The notes below the pieces were generated by a model. It did no database searches and was not told the DNA's origin. It worked only from the letters and a program-made list of their open reading frames with translations. Position numbers and translations under genes: made by a program. This document shows, in pieces, positions 1-6,268 of a DNA stretch of 20,526 nucleotides (its first letter is position 1; the number at the start of each line of letters is the position of its first letter). This stretch comes from a virus: positions 1-20,526 of IMG/VR virus record IMGVR_UViG_3300028844_003819; one strand, given 5' to 3'.

Positions 1-1
1 T

Positions 2-151
2 CTGGGCGAGTTCAAGACGGGAAAAGGAGCTATTACGAAACTCCTTATCAAAGAAAGATTGGCGGTTCCGTACACTGGGCAAAATAAAAAAGACATAGCC
101 GCTGCGCAAGAAGCTAACCGTTTAGCATTAGTAAAGGAAGGTAAATTGTAG
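2..151 (+). CDS. C-terminal end of a staphylococcal-nuclease-like (SNase/thermonuclease) protein, 5' truncated by the window
   Basis: The frame starting at base 2 is open from the window edge to a TAG at 149-151 and gives the last 49 residues of a protein. It contains a hydrophobic stretch followed by a LAVPYTGQNKKDI motif and an N-R pair. This resembles the end of SNase-like nucleases in phages, where a residue run of the type 'LIxxxLAVPYxGxxK' closes the OB-like barrel before a final helix. The catalytic Arg/Glu residues of that family would lie upstream, outside the window, so activity cannot be judged. It is rightward, opposite to most genes here. Family assignment rests on recalled similarity of a short tail. 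That this is a real coding end is more certain than the name. Confidence 0.5.
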   Translation: MGEFKTGKGAITKLLIKERLAVPYTGQNKKDIAAAQEANRLALVKEGKL

Positions 152-153
152 TC

Positions 154-189
154 AAAAAAAACCCCGCGGGAGATTGCTCAACCACGGGT
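154..189 (-). terminator. Rho-independent terminator for the leftward 71-aa gene
   Basis: Read leftward, arm ACCCGTGG (189-182) pairs with CCGCGGGGT (169-161) with one bulged G and one G-T wobble. The loop is about 12 nt. A run of eight T follows directly (161-154 as A on the + strand). The same hairpin read rightward has no T run, so it works on the minus strand only. It lies about 65 nt after the stop of the 71-aa gene and overlaps nothing coding. Confidence 0.75.
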
Positions 190-254
190 ATAATCACTTC
201 TCAGGGAGGTACAACACCTACAAGCTAGAACGTTTATATTTTTTTGTCAACAAA

Positions 255-470
255 CTAATGAAAATTATCCTTAGGGTAACCTTCCTTTCGGGCATTTTGC
301 ACGTGTTTTACTAAATGCGTAAGAAGAGCTTCGGGGTCTTCAAAGTGCTCTTTCATTAAATCTGCAACAGCTCTTATATCTTTATTCCAGGTTTTAGTAT
401 TTAAATTTTTCCATTCTATTAGTTCTTTTTCGCTAAACGCTTGATTTAAAAGGTGTTTTGCGTCGGTCAT
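255..470 (-). CDS. Small hypothetical protein, 71 aa
   Basis: I do not recognise this protein. It is 71 aa, charged, with many Lys, Glu and His residues, no cysteines and no membrane segment, and is likely mostly helical. The start ATG (470-468) has an upstream AAGGA at about 6 nt spacing, a good ribosome binding site. It has its own promoter (497-525) and a strong terminator (154-189), so it appears to be a single-gene leftward transcript. The promoter is back to back with the rightward promoter of the small HTH gene. The position, size and independent transcription fit an early host-takeover or regulatory peptide, but that is inference only. Confidence 0.65.
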   Translation of the reverse strand: MTDAKHLLNQAFSEKELIEWKNLNTKTWNKDIRAVADLMKEHFEDPEALLTHLVKHVQNARKEGYPKDNFH

Positions 471-496
471 AAGTTGTTCCTTTTATATGAATGCAC

Positions 497-525
497 ATTA
501 AATATGTTACAAGTACTTAGATCAA
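497..525 (-). promoter_or_regulatory. Sigma70-like promoter, leftward, for the 71-aa gene
   Basis: On the minus strand there is a -35 TTGATC (525-520), a 17-bp spacer, and a -10 TTTAAT (502-497), followed by a leader of about 20 nt and a good ribosome binding site. Its -35 box lies 1 bp from the -35 box of the rightward promoter. An 8-bp palindrome AAGTACTT (511-518) lies in the spacer. Confidence 0.5.
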
Positions 526-526
526 G

Positions 527-555
527 TTGTCACGCACATTTTTTTCCTATATTAT
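527..555 (+). promoter_or_regulatory. Sigma70-like promoter, rightward, for the HTH gene
   Basis: There is a -35 TTGTCA (527-532), a 17-bp spacer containing a T7 run, and a -10 TATTAT (550-555). The predicted start of transcription is near 562, about 23 nt before the ATG at 585. This is one of the best promoter matches in the window. Confidence 0.6.
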
Positions 556-584
556 CTGTGCTTTACAAACGGTAAGGGAAAGAA

Positions 585-749
585 ATGAAAGCGCATCACG
601 CTACCAAATATCCTTTTGAAATAGTAGAAGCCGTCCGCTATGCTAGAAACATTGAAAAACGCTCTGTTAAGTGGATAGCCCAACAATATGACATCCCCAT
701 TGATACCCTTAGAGATTGGCTTTACAGAAACAGACGAGTTAACGACTGA
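585..749 (+). CDS. Small helix-turn-helix protein, 54 aa
   Basis: The ATG at 585 has AAGGGA five bases upstream and follows a good promoter at 527-555. The 54-aa product has an N-terminal helix (about residues 10-24) and a helix-turn-helix (about residues 27-50) with core SVKWIAQQYDIPIDTLRDWL. This is the IAxxYxIPxxTLRxWL pattern of homeodomain-like HTH proteins such as transposase-type HTH_23/HTH_psq domains. The tail is Arg-rich (YRNRR) and ends with two stops in a row, TGA TGA. It could be a small DNA-binding regulator of the paired promoters next to it. The last 62 nt overlap the next ORF in the +1 frame, and that ORF has no convincing start of its own, so the two may form one frameshifted protein. 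Confidence 0.6.
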   Translation: MKAHHATKYPFEIVEAVRYARNIEKRSVKWIAQQYDIPIDTLRDWLYRNRRVND

Positions 750-945
750 TGATGAAGCAAAATTATTTATTTGCCCAAAATGTGAAAAAAAGTTTCAGGC
801 TTATGTAGAGACAATACAGGGAGACCCCGACATGATGCCAAAAGTAGAACTTACCATTTGCGCAGATTGCGAAAAGTCTTTAGACCCAATTAATTTGTAT
901 CTACTTTGGATGGACTGGAATAGCGAAAACGATACGATTCACTAA
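688..945 (+). CDS. Zinc-ribbon protein, up to 85 aa; start uncertain
   Basis: Two CxxC pairs about 36 residues apart (CPKC and CADC) mark a treble-clef or zinc-ribbon-like domain. The C-terminus is acidic with aromatic residues. The only in-frame ATG before the domain is at 688, with no clear ribosome binding site, inside the HTH gene. The first 20 residues from that ATG are read out of frame from HTH codons, so they are suspect. No other ATG occurs in this frame until 832, after the first CxxC pair. Either it starts at 688, or at a TTG (700), or it is reached by +1 frameshift near GAC-TGA at 744-749. The 3' end overlaps the leftward 46-aa ORF by 56 nt. Confidence 0.5.
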   Translation: MTSPLIPLEIGFTETDELTTDDEAKLFICPKCEKKFQAYVETIQGDPDMMPKVELTICADCEKSLDPINLYLLWMDWNSENDTIH

Positions 946-1030
946 GTTTTTGCAAAAGTTCAGGATATTCCTCAAGCAAAATTAATATCTCCTCAATGTC
1001 CTGCTCATCTAGCTGAATCGTTATTTTCAA
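890..1030 (-). CDS. Small acidic helical protein, 46 aa, TTG start
   Basis: The TTG (1030-1028) overlaps the TGA stop of the upstream RHH gene (1029-1027), the usual coupled arrangement here. The product begins with a short beta-like run (KITIQLDE) and continues as a Leu/Glu-rich amphipathic helix (about residues 8-32), giving an acidic peptide. The last 19 codons overlap the 3' end of the rightward zinc-ribbon gene. Composition and coupling suggest it is real, and a TTG start also fits the gene before it. It could be a partner of the RHH protein, as in small two-gene regulatory pairs, but I see no antitoxin or toxin motif. It may still be a chance ORF. Confidence 0.4.
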   Translation of the reverse strand: MKITIQLDEQDIEEILILLEEYPELLQKLSESYRFRYSSPSKVDTN

Positions 1031-1251
1031 AGCGTAAACTCAGGACGCGGCCGTCCTTCCTGAAGACGCTTCTTTTCTATTTCTTCAAGCAAATAAGCAC
1101 GATCTTTTTGACTTAGGTTTTCGTTAACCCAGGAATCGAAAATTAAACGAAGCTGTCCGCTTAAGGTTCGCCCCTCTACTTTCGATACGATGTACAGTTG
1201 ATCGTACACTTCACGAGGAAGAAGCACCGATTTCCATTTGTTAGTATCCAA
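1027..1251 (-). CDS. Ribbon-helix-helix (Arc/CopG-type) DNA-binding protein, 74 aa
   Basis: The start is TTG (1251-1249), supported by AGGAG six bases upstream. There is no in-frame ATG near the front of the domain. The pattern is that of a ribbon-helix-helix regulator. It has a beta-strand with alternating residues (KSVLLP, residues 7-12), helix A (REVYDQLYIVSKVEG), a G-R-T-L-S turn, and helix B (GQLRLIFDSWVNENL). A charged tail of about 25 residues follows. Such proteins dimerise and bind operators through the paired strands. It has its own strong promoter inside the 3' end of the polymerase gene, so it can be made apart from the replication operon. It could control the paired promoters at 497-555 or the divergent region at 7545-7602; no target can be assigned. 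Confidence 0.65.
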   Translation of the reverse strand: MDTNKWKSVLLPREVYDQLYIVSKVEGRTLSGQLRLIFDSWVNENLSQKDRAYLLEEIEKKRLQEGRPRPEFTL

Positions 1252-1279
1252 GACAGTCTCCTAAACTTTATTGTATGAG

Positions 1280-1307
1280 ATTATATAATACTACTCAGCA
1301 ATTTCAA
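1280..1307 (-). promoter_or_regulatory. Sigma70-like promoter inside the 3' end of polA, driving the RHH gene
   Basis: On the minus strand there is a -35 TTGAAA (1307-1302), a 16-bp spacer, and a consensus -10 TATAAT (1285-1280). The -35 lies within the last codons of the polymerase gene and the -10 just after its stop. Transcription would start near 1273, about 22 nt before the TTG of the RHH gene. Confidence 0.6.
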
Positions 1308-2928
1308 CATATTCTCCCCAGTTTTCGCCCATTTCTATGTCGCATTTACTAGGCACGACTAACTCCACCGCCTTAGTCATAATGTTAGATAAACTTTTAG
1401 CCTCTGCCGCATCTGTAACACTGAACGCCAGCTCGTCATGGACTTGCAGCATGGGGGTCTTACCGCTCTTGTAGCAGTCAACCATGGCCTGCTTGGTCAT
1501 GTCCGCGGCGCTTGCCTGAATTAACCGGTTCAGCGCCTTATAGGTGTAAGCTCTCTTAAGCCTTGTCGTTGGTCCGTAGGCCGCGGCTGCTTCTTCGTAA
1601 GGCAACGCTTTGTTCATTTCAAAACTGTCCGGCTCCCATAAATCAAACCGGCACTTACGCCCCTTTATGCTTCGCACAGAGCCCGGTGAGCGCGGATCTT
1701 CTAAGTGGCGCTGTATGCCCTGGGTAAGTCCTTTAACAAACGGTACGCGCTTGTGGTACTTCTTAACAAGGGCCTTAGCGTCCTCTAGAGGGATGTCTAG
1801 TTGTCCTGCAAGTTTCTGTGCCCCCATGCCGTACATCATGGCTAAGTTAATTACCTTTGCCTGTTTACGAGGGATATCCGCCATCTCAGCAACCATCGTA
1901 TGGAAGTCCATGTCAGGGTTTTCGTTATAGGCCCGCACAAACTCCTCGACACCGGGCATATTGAGATTTCGGTAATCACCAAAAACCTTGGCGTAATGAG
2001 TCAAGATCCGTGGTTCCTGCTGCGAGAAATCTATTGCAGCCCACTTCTCCCCTTCTTCGGGTAAAAACAGCTTTCTGATAAGGGGACCTATTTCAGGGTC
2101 ACGCGCCGGGATTTGTTGCATGTTCGGGTTGTTCATCGAAATGCGGCCAGAGACTGTGCCGCCTTGATCAGAACGCACTTGATTGATATGACTGTGTATC
2201 CTACCGTCGCGCGCTACGTGCTTAATTAACCCGTCGATGAAGCTGCCCTGGGTTTTATTTAAGTTACGCGCCCTAACTATAGACTGTGCAAGTTCGTGAG
2301 GATGCTCACTGAGGAAAGTCTTAGTAAAGCTTGGAGCGCCTTTTTCCGTTCGAGGGTATGTAATCCCAACTTTGTCAAACGCTTTAGCTATTGATGCTCC
2401 CGCCCAGATTTCCACGTCACATCCTGCAATATGTTTGATATTCTTGCGGACTTGCTTTTCCTCTTTTAGAAGGTGCTGCTTTGTGCGTTCCGCTTGGTCT
2501 ACGTCAAAGCGTATGCCTTTCTCCGTCATCTCAACCAGACACGGAAGCAGGTCTGTCTCAAGATTCCAAATGTCCCAAAGTTCTTCTTTATTCAACAGGT
2601 TCTGAAAGTGTCCCCAGAGCTCGAGCGTGATCTCAGCATCTACTTCCGCGTAAGGACCCACATACATAGCGGGCAACCGCCACATCTCCCCCTTAGGATC
2701 GACGCCGAACTCAACGGCCGCCGCAGTAAGTGTTTGCTCCGACTTTGTTTTTCCCAAGTAATCGTAGCAAAGTGCGTTAAGACTATAGCTGAATCGGTTT
2801 TCGTCCAGCAGCGCAGCGGTCAACATGGTATCGATGACTCGGCCTTTAACCTCAAAACCCATAGCACGTATCCACCCGAGGTCGTATTGAGCGTTGTGCA
2901 TGATCTTATCGCCTGGCGCTTCAAACAC
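1291..2928 (-). CDS. polA: Family A DNA polymerase lacking the N-terminal part of its 3'-5' exonuclease domain
   Basis: All polymerase motifs are present (numbering from GTG 2928): motif A with D300 (AAIDFSQQEPR), motif B R354-K358-Y366-G367, and motif C V496-H-D-E499. Residue 362 in motif B is Leu, the position of E. coli Phe762. Of the exonuclease, Exo II (HNAQYD, 11-16) and Exo III (Y93-D97) are present. Exo I (DxE), which should lie upstream, is missing. No ATG precedes HNAQYD in frame, and the GTG at 2928 has no clear ribosome binding site. The frame stays open for 18 more codons to a TAA (2985-2983), which is the stop of the upstream zinc-ribbon gene in the same frame. It replicates phage DNA, probably with the helicases and primase encoded nearby. 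Proofreading by this chain alone is doubtful. Confidence 0.9.
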   Translation of the reverse strand: MFEAPGDKIMHNAQYDLGWIRAMGFEVKGRVIDTMLTAALLDENRFSYSLNALCYDYLGKTKSEQTLTAAAVEFGVDPKGEMWRLPAMYVGPYAEVDAEITLELWGHFQNLLNKEELWDIWNLETDLLPCLVEMTEKGIRFDVDQAERTKQHLLKEEKQVRKNIKHIAGCDVEIWAGASIAKAFDKVGITYPRTEKGAPSFTKTFLSEHPHELAQSIVRARNLNKTQGSFIDGLIKHVARDGRIHSHINQVRSDQGGTVSGRISMNNPNMQQIPARDPEIGPLIRKLFLPEEGEKWAAIDFSQQEPRILTHYAKVFGDYRNLNMPGVEEFVRAYNENPDMDFHTMVAEMADIPRKQAKVINLAMMYGMGAQKLAGQLDIPLEDAKALVKKYHKRVPFVKGLTQGIQRHLEDPRSPGSVRSIKGRKCRFDLWEPDSFEMNKALPYEEAAAAYGPTTRLKRAYTYKALNRLIQASAADMTKQAMVDCYKSGKTPMLQVHDELAFSVTDAAEAKSLSNIMTKAVELVVPSKCDIEMGENWGEYVEIAE

Positions 2929-2982
2929 TTTCTTAAGCCATTTCAGTCTGATTTTGGAGGAAACATAGCCATCTGTAGTTTG

Positions 2983-3165
2983 TTATTTGCCACTATCATT
3001 TCTCCAGGTGGTTTCTCTGAAAATAGCTTCAGAAAAGTTTTGACACTCAGCGCAGTACCATCCAAGTCTTTTGTTTTCTTTCACGTTTACGACGGCAGTC
3101 GCTTTACCATTACCGCACTTTTGGCAGGTGCTGTAATACAATGGGTCTATATCTTGTTTTTTCAT
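2983..3165 (-). CDS. Zinc-ribbon protein, 60 aa, between helicase and polymerase
   Basis: The ATG (3165-3163) overlaps the TGA of the helicase gene as ATGA, so translation is probably coupled. Two cysteine pairs, CQKC (residues 15-18) and CAEC, about 20 residues apart, with basic residues between them, make a compact zinc ribbon. The first pair is followed by GNG, loosely like the CxxCxGxG units of DnaJ zinc domains. The stop TAA is followed in the same frame by 18 sense codons that run into the polymerase. It may be a nucleic-acid-binding accessory of the polymerase, or an N-terminal zinc domain split from it. The function is not known from the sequence. Confidence 0.6.
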   Translation of the reverse strand: MKKQDIDPLYYSTCQKCGNGKATAVVNVKENKRLGWYCAECQNFSEAIFRETTWRNDSGK

Positions 3166-4664
3166 AAATTATAAGCTCGAGAGAAATCTTGGGGTTCAAC
3201 AATAAAAAGGTTTTCCATGGCGCGAGTCACGCCTACGTAAAATACGCGATGCAAATCATCTCCCGGATTGTTTTGTGCGGCATTTGTTAGGTCCGTAAAG
3301 ATAACAACGTTCTGTGCTTCGCCCCCTTTAGTTCCGTGAATCGTGGACAGTTTAATACGAGGCACTGCGTTAAACTTCTCACCTCTACGCAAAAGAGCTG
3401 TGATATATATCCGGTCGTTGTCCGGTATCTTATCGAGAGCTTCAAACCACGGCATATCTTTAGAAACTAACAAACCATGATTTTCCACAAGCATTTCAAA
3501 AGAAAGCAAGGCATCGTCCTTACCCACTATTCTTTTCTTACCGCGTTTTATTCGGGCACCGTTGCTAGACATGTATTTATAAATTATCTGAGCAGACTCC
3601 ACGTGGATTAAACCGCCGTTACGGACGCGTTCCCAACTGTTTACCGCAGTAGATAAGCTATTAGATATGCTCCGTGAGCCGTTACGCTCAAACAAATAAC
3701 CCATAGACTTAAGCTCATAGGCTAACTCCGTGAGCATATAGTTGGCTTGAGCCATCACAAGCCACGACCCTTCGGACATGTCTACTCCTCGGATGTCGTA
3801 GATTCTTTGGACAGACCCTTGTTCTTCTTTGGGATTGTACTGCTTGGGGAAACGGTGATGGATACGGCTGACGATCCGCTCAGCAAGACTGTGGACTGAC
3901 CGAGGGACCCGGTAGCTTTGACTGAGAACTTCGCTTCCTCCTGGGAGGTTAATGAAGTGATCGACGTCTGCCCCAGCCCAGCGGTAGATGGCTTGATCGT
4001 CGTCACCTGCACAGTACATTCTTTCGGATTTTTTATCGATGGCATGAGCTATGTCCCATTGTAACGGTGAAAGGTCTTGTGATTCGTCTAAGAACGCAAG
4101 TTTGAACGTAGGGCACACCCGATCTGAGCTTTCTACAAACAAGCGAAGCATGTCTGTGTAATCTACTAATCGGTTGGCCGACTTGTACGTGGCGTAGCAC
4201 TCGGATACGTACAGCACTTCTTCCCACGTGCTGTGTATGTTGCTTAAGTTATATTCAGCTCTAAGATCGGTTTTCTTGAGACGTGCTAAGTTTATAATCG
4301 ACAAGATAGGATGTTCCGTTATCCCTGACTTTCCGTCTTCTACTTCTACCTGTTTGATTTTGTTGAGTTGAAACCCTATACGTTCGCTAAGCTCTTTAAA
4401 ATGAGCGGCTTGCATTAGGTCCTTCTCTTTTAAGTTAAGCAGTTTGTACGTCAGGCTGTGAAGCGTCCGGAAGTAAAACAAATCTGTGTCTTGGTTAAGG
4501 TTAAAACGCTCAGCAGCGCGCTCTTTAGCTTCAGAAGCGGCTTTACGAGTAAAAGCAAGAAACGCTATCTCCTGAGGGTTTACCCCATTTGATAGCGCCT
4601 GATCTACCATGTTTAAGAGCTTGGTAGTCTTACCTGTTCCTGGAGGACCAAATATCCTAAACAC
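3162..4664 (-). CDS. UvrD/Rep-like superfamily 1A DNA helicase, 500 aa
   Basis: All SF1 motifs are visible: Walker A GPPGTGKTT (6-14), Ia (FLAFTRKAASE, 35-45), II LDESQD (192-197), III AGDDDQAIYRWAGA (219-232), IV SQSYRVP (248-254), V TIHGTKGGEAQ (441-451), and VI VGVTRAMENL (477-486). It begins almost at the Walker A motif. It is shorter than bacterial UvrD (about 720 aa), with reduced 1B and 2B regions, as in compact phage helicases. Such enzymes move 3'-5' on ssDNA and unwind duplex ahead of the polymerase or during recombination. The start is GTG at 4664, overlapping the TAG of the primase gene by 1 nt (TAGTG), and no closer ATG exists. The gene ends in an ATGA overlap with the zinc-ribbon gene, so it is part of one operon with the primase and PolA. 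Confidence 0.88.
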   Translation of the reverse strand: MFRIFGPPGTGKTTKLLNMVDQALSNGVNPQEIAFLAFTRKAASEAKERAAERFNLNQDTDLFYFRTLHSLTYKLLNLKEKDLMQAAHFKELSERIGFQLNKIKQVEVEDGKSGITEHPILSIINLARLKKTDLRAEYNLSNIHSTWEEVLYVSECYATYKSANRLVDYTDMLRLFVESSDRVCPTFKLAFLDESQDLSPLQWDIAHAIDKKSERMYCAGDDDQAIYRWAGADVDHFINLPGGSEVLSQSYRVPRSVHSLAERIVSRIHHRFPKQYNPKEEQGSVQRIYDIRGVDMSEGSWLVMAQANYMLTELAYELKSMGYLFERNGSRSISNSLSTAVNSWERVRNGGLIHVESAQIIYKYMSSNGARIKRGKKRIVGKDDALLSFEMLVENHGLLVSKDMPWFEALDKIPDNDRIYITALLRRGEKFNAVPRIKLSTIHGTKGGEAQNVVIFTDLTNAAQNNPGDDLHRVFYVGVTRAMENLFIVEPQDFSRAYNL

Positions 4665-6211
4665 TAAAAAGGTGCCTCATTTTGTTTAGTCTCGAGGTTC
4701 GGCGTCTTAACGGACGTCGAGTAACTTTGAAATGCCGGAATAGTCCATACGCGCGTGGCTTTGCCGTTGATTTTAATCGACGTTGCACTACCGTCTATAT
4801 CGCGTAGTCGCTGAGCAATCTTGTGAGACTTAAAATCAAAGAAACGATTCTTATGTAAGTACGCAGTAAAGTCCTTAAGCCTAAAGTATGTGCGGTTCTC
4901 ATCTTCATCCGTGTACGGACGTCTTAACAGTATTTCTTCTTTGTTTTCCGCTTTCTGCATGTCGTTACAGAACTCTTCCAACAAATCGTAAAACTGACCG
5001 GAGATACTAGCGTCCTGAGATACTTCGACAATGGAGCCATCGGTATCGGACATCTCGGTTAATAGATGATTGATTTTTCCTTCCCACGAAGGCTTAGGTG
5101 ACGATTTTGGCATAAAGTTTAACTGCTCTACGCACGCCCGCTGGAAAGCCATCTGATTCATTAAGGCATCGGTGTCTAGCTCTAACGGCTGACCGTTTAC
5201 ATCCATGAACCAAACAGGCGGAGTCGAGTTGTATTTGCGTAGGTTTGCGATAGTCGCACCCGACACTGCTGCGTCAATACCGAACTTCCGTGTTCTACAC
5301 ACGTCGGCATTACAATAATCACAGATCGGGGCGTCTTTGCACTTGTAAGCGTACTCCTTTTTTTGAAGCTGTTTCGCTACAAGGTTGACCTCGTTAAGAG
5401 GCAACGGAGGGTTCAGGTATTTAGCGTTATAAACTAAAATCTCTGACTCCCAACTGTCTGGATATGCTTTCCGTAAATAGACGCCAATGTTAAACAAGCC
5501 GTTGTTACGACCTCCCTCACTTATGGTTTGAGAACATAGTGTCTGAAGACACGGAGGGCCGTCCTTTACAATAATATTAGAGTCGGTTTGGTCTTCAATA
5601 GTAAGCGCAGAGACTTGCTCGGGCGTTTGAACGTACTGTTCATACAGCTCAAAAAATTCTTCTAACGTTGCCGATTGACCGTCGTCCTTTACAGCATAAC
5701 GCAAGCCGTCTTCAGAGTCGTAGTAAGGCATATTTAAAAAGTTGCCGACATCACCACGTTCTAAAGACAGTTTGATTTGTTTAGGAAAAATCTCGCATCC
5801 GCCGTAACCTAGGGCCGCAGCAGCATGCTTCAACGTTTCCTGCATCTGTTTCGCAGAGATCCAGTCAGAAGTAAACAAGAAACAATGCGCGCCGCCCGAC
5901 TTGCTGCGACAGACAACCATCGGCAGTTTCATCTTGCGGATTCTATCAATCAATTCTTTATGGTCTAGCGGGTATTGATCAACGTCGATACAGCCCCATT
6001 TGCAACTGTTGTCTTCGTTGATCGGAATGATACCTATAGCATCACCCTTGCCAGAGAGGTGTCCTTCCCACGTCTCCTGCGTCCTAGGGTTTTTAACTAC
6101 ACCAGCTTTCCCTTGTTGCTTCCCGTTTGAAGCCGCCCGGTCAATACGATAAGTACCGTAAGCTAGTTTTAGGCCGTCAAATATCCCCGCAAATCTTTTT
6201 GCGTGTTCCAT
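4664..6211 (-). CDS. Archaeo-eukaryotic-type (AEP) DNA primase with PriCT-like C-terminal region, 515 aa
   Basis: The catalytic core of the AEP superfamily is visible. The metal-binding DxD is at 76-78 (CIDVDQY). The second motif, RSKSGGAHCFLF, is at 102-113 with H109. A downstream block, EIFPKQ then GNFLNMPYY (about 140-164), is also present. The EIFPKQ...GN...P order is close to that of TOTE-type and related phage primases. A PriCT-like helical region (GGRNNGLFNIGVYLRK, about 233-248) leads to a cysteine cluster C291-x5-C297-x2-C300-x4-C305 that may bind zinc or an iron-sulfur cluster. The last 200 residues are unassigned. It would make primers, and some AEPs also polymerise, on ssDNA for the neighbouring PolA. 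It has no helicase domain; helicases are separate genes on either side. Confidence 0.75.
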   Translation of the reverse strand: MEHAKRFAGIFDGLKLAYGTYRIDRAASNGKQQGKAGVVKNPRTQETWEGHLSGKGDAIGIIPINEDNSCKWGCIDVDQYPLDHKELIDRIRKMKLPMVVCRSKSGGAHCFLFTSDWISAKQMQETLKHAAAALGYGGCEIFPKQIKLSLERGDVGNFLNMPYYDSEDGLRYAVKDDGQSATLEEFFELYEQYVQTPEQVSALTIEDQTDSNIIVKDGPPCLQTLCSQTISEGGRNNGLFNIGVYLRKAYPDSWESEILVYNAKYLNPPLPLNEVNLVAKQLQKKEYAYKCKDAPICDYCNADVCRTRKFGIDAAVSGATIANLRKYNSTPPVWFMDVNGQPLELDTDALMNQMAFQRACVEQLNFMPKSSPKPSWEGKINHLLTEMSDTDGSIVEVSQDASISGQFYDLLEEFCNDMQKAENKEEILLRRPYTDEDENRTYFRLKDFTAYLHKNRFFDFKSHKIAQRLRDIDGSATSIKINGKATRVWTIPAFQSYSTSVKTPNLETKQNEAPF

Positions 6212-6232
6212 ATTTTATTATCTCGGGGAAGA

Positions 6233-6247
6233 GGGCGCATAGCGCCC
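6233..6247 (-). other. GC-rich hairpin between the 226-aa gene and the primase gene
   Basis: GGGCGC (6233-6238) and GCGCCC (6242-6247) form a perfect 6-bp stem with a 3-nt loop. It can extend past one mismatch by 2 bp. It lies in the 57-nt gap between two operon genes. No T run follows on the minus strand, so it is not a classic terminator. It might attenuate, stabilise or process the transcript. Confidence 0.45.
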
Positions 6248-6268
6248 CCTAGTTACCACGGAATATCA

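Noticed and set aside
152-254. Possible tRNA or other structured RNA in the gap
   Set aside because: No T-loop GGTTCGA-like sequence, no 7-bp acceptor stem, and the only strong fold is the leftward terminator.
2473-3174. Rightward 233-aa ORF opposite the polymerase and zinc-ribbon genes
   Set aside because: It lies fully antisense to a gene with clear polymerase motifs, has no ribosome site, and shows no domain. It is a frame shadow.
4664-6211. A full TOTE conflict defence system
   Set aside because: Only the AEP primase part resembles such systems. The helicase and nuclease parts of the typical arrangement are not fused or adjacent in the expected order, and the context is phage replication.
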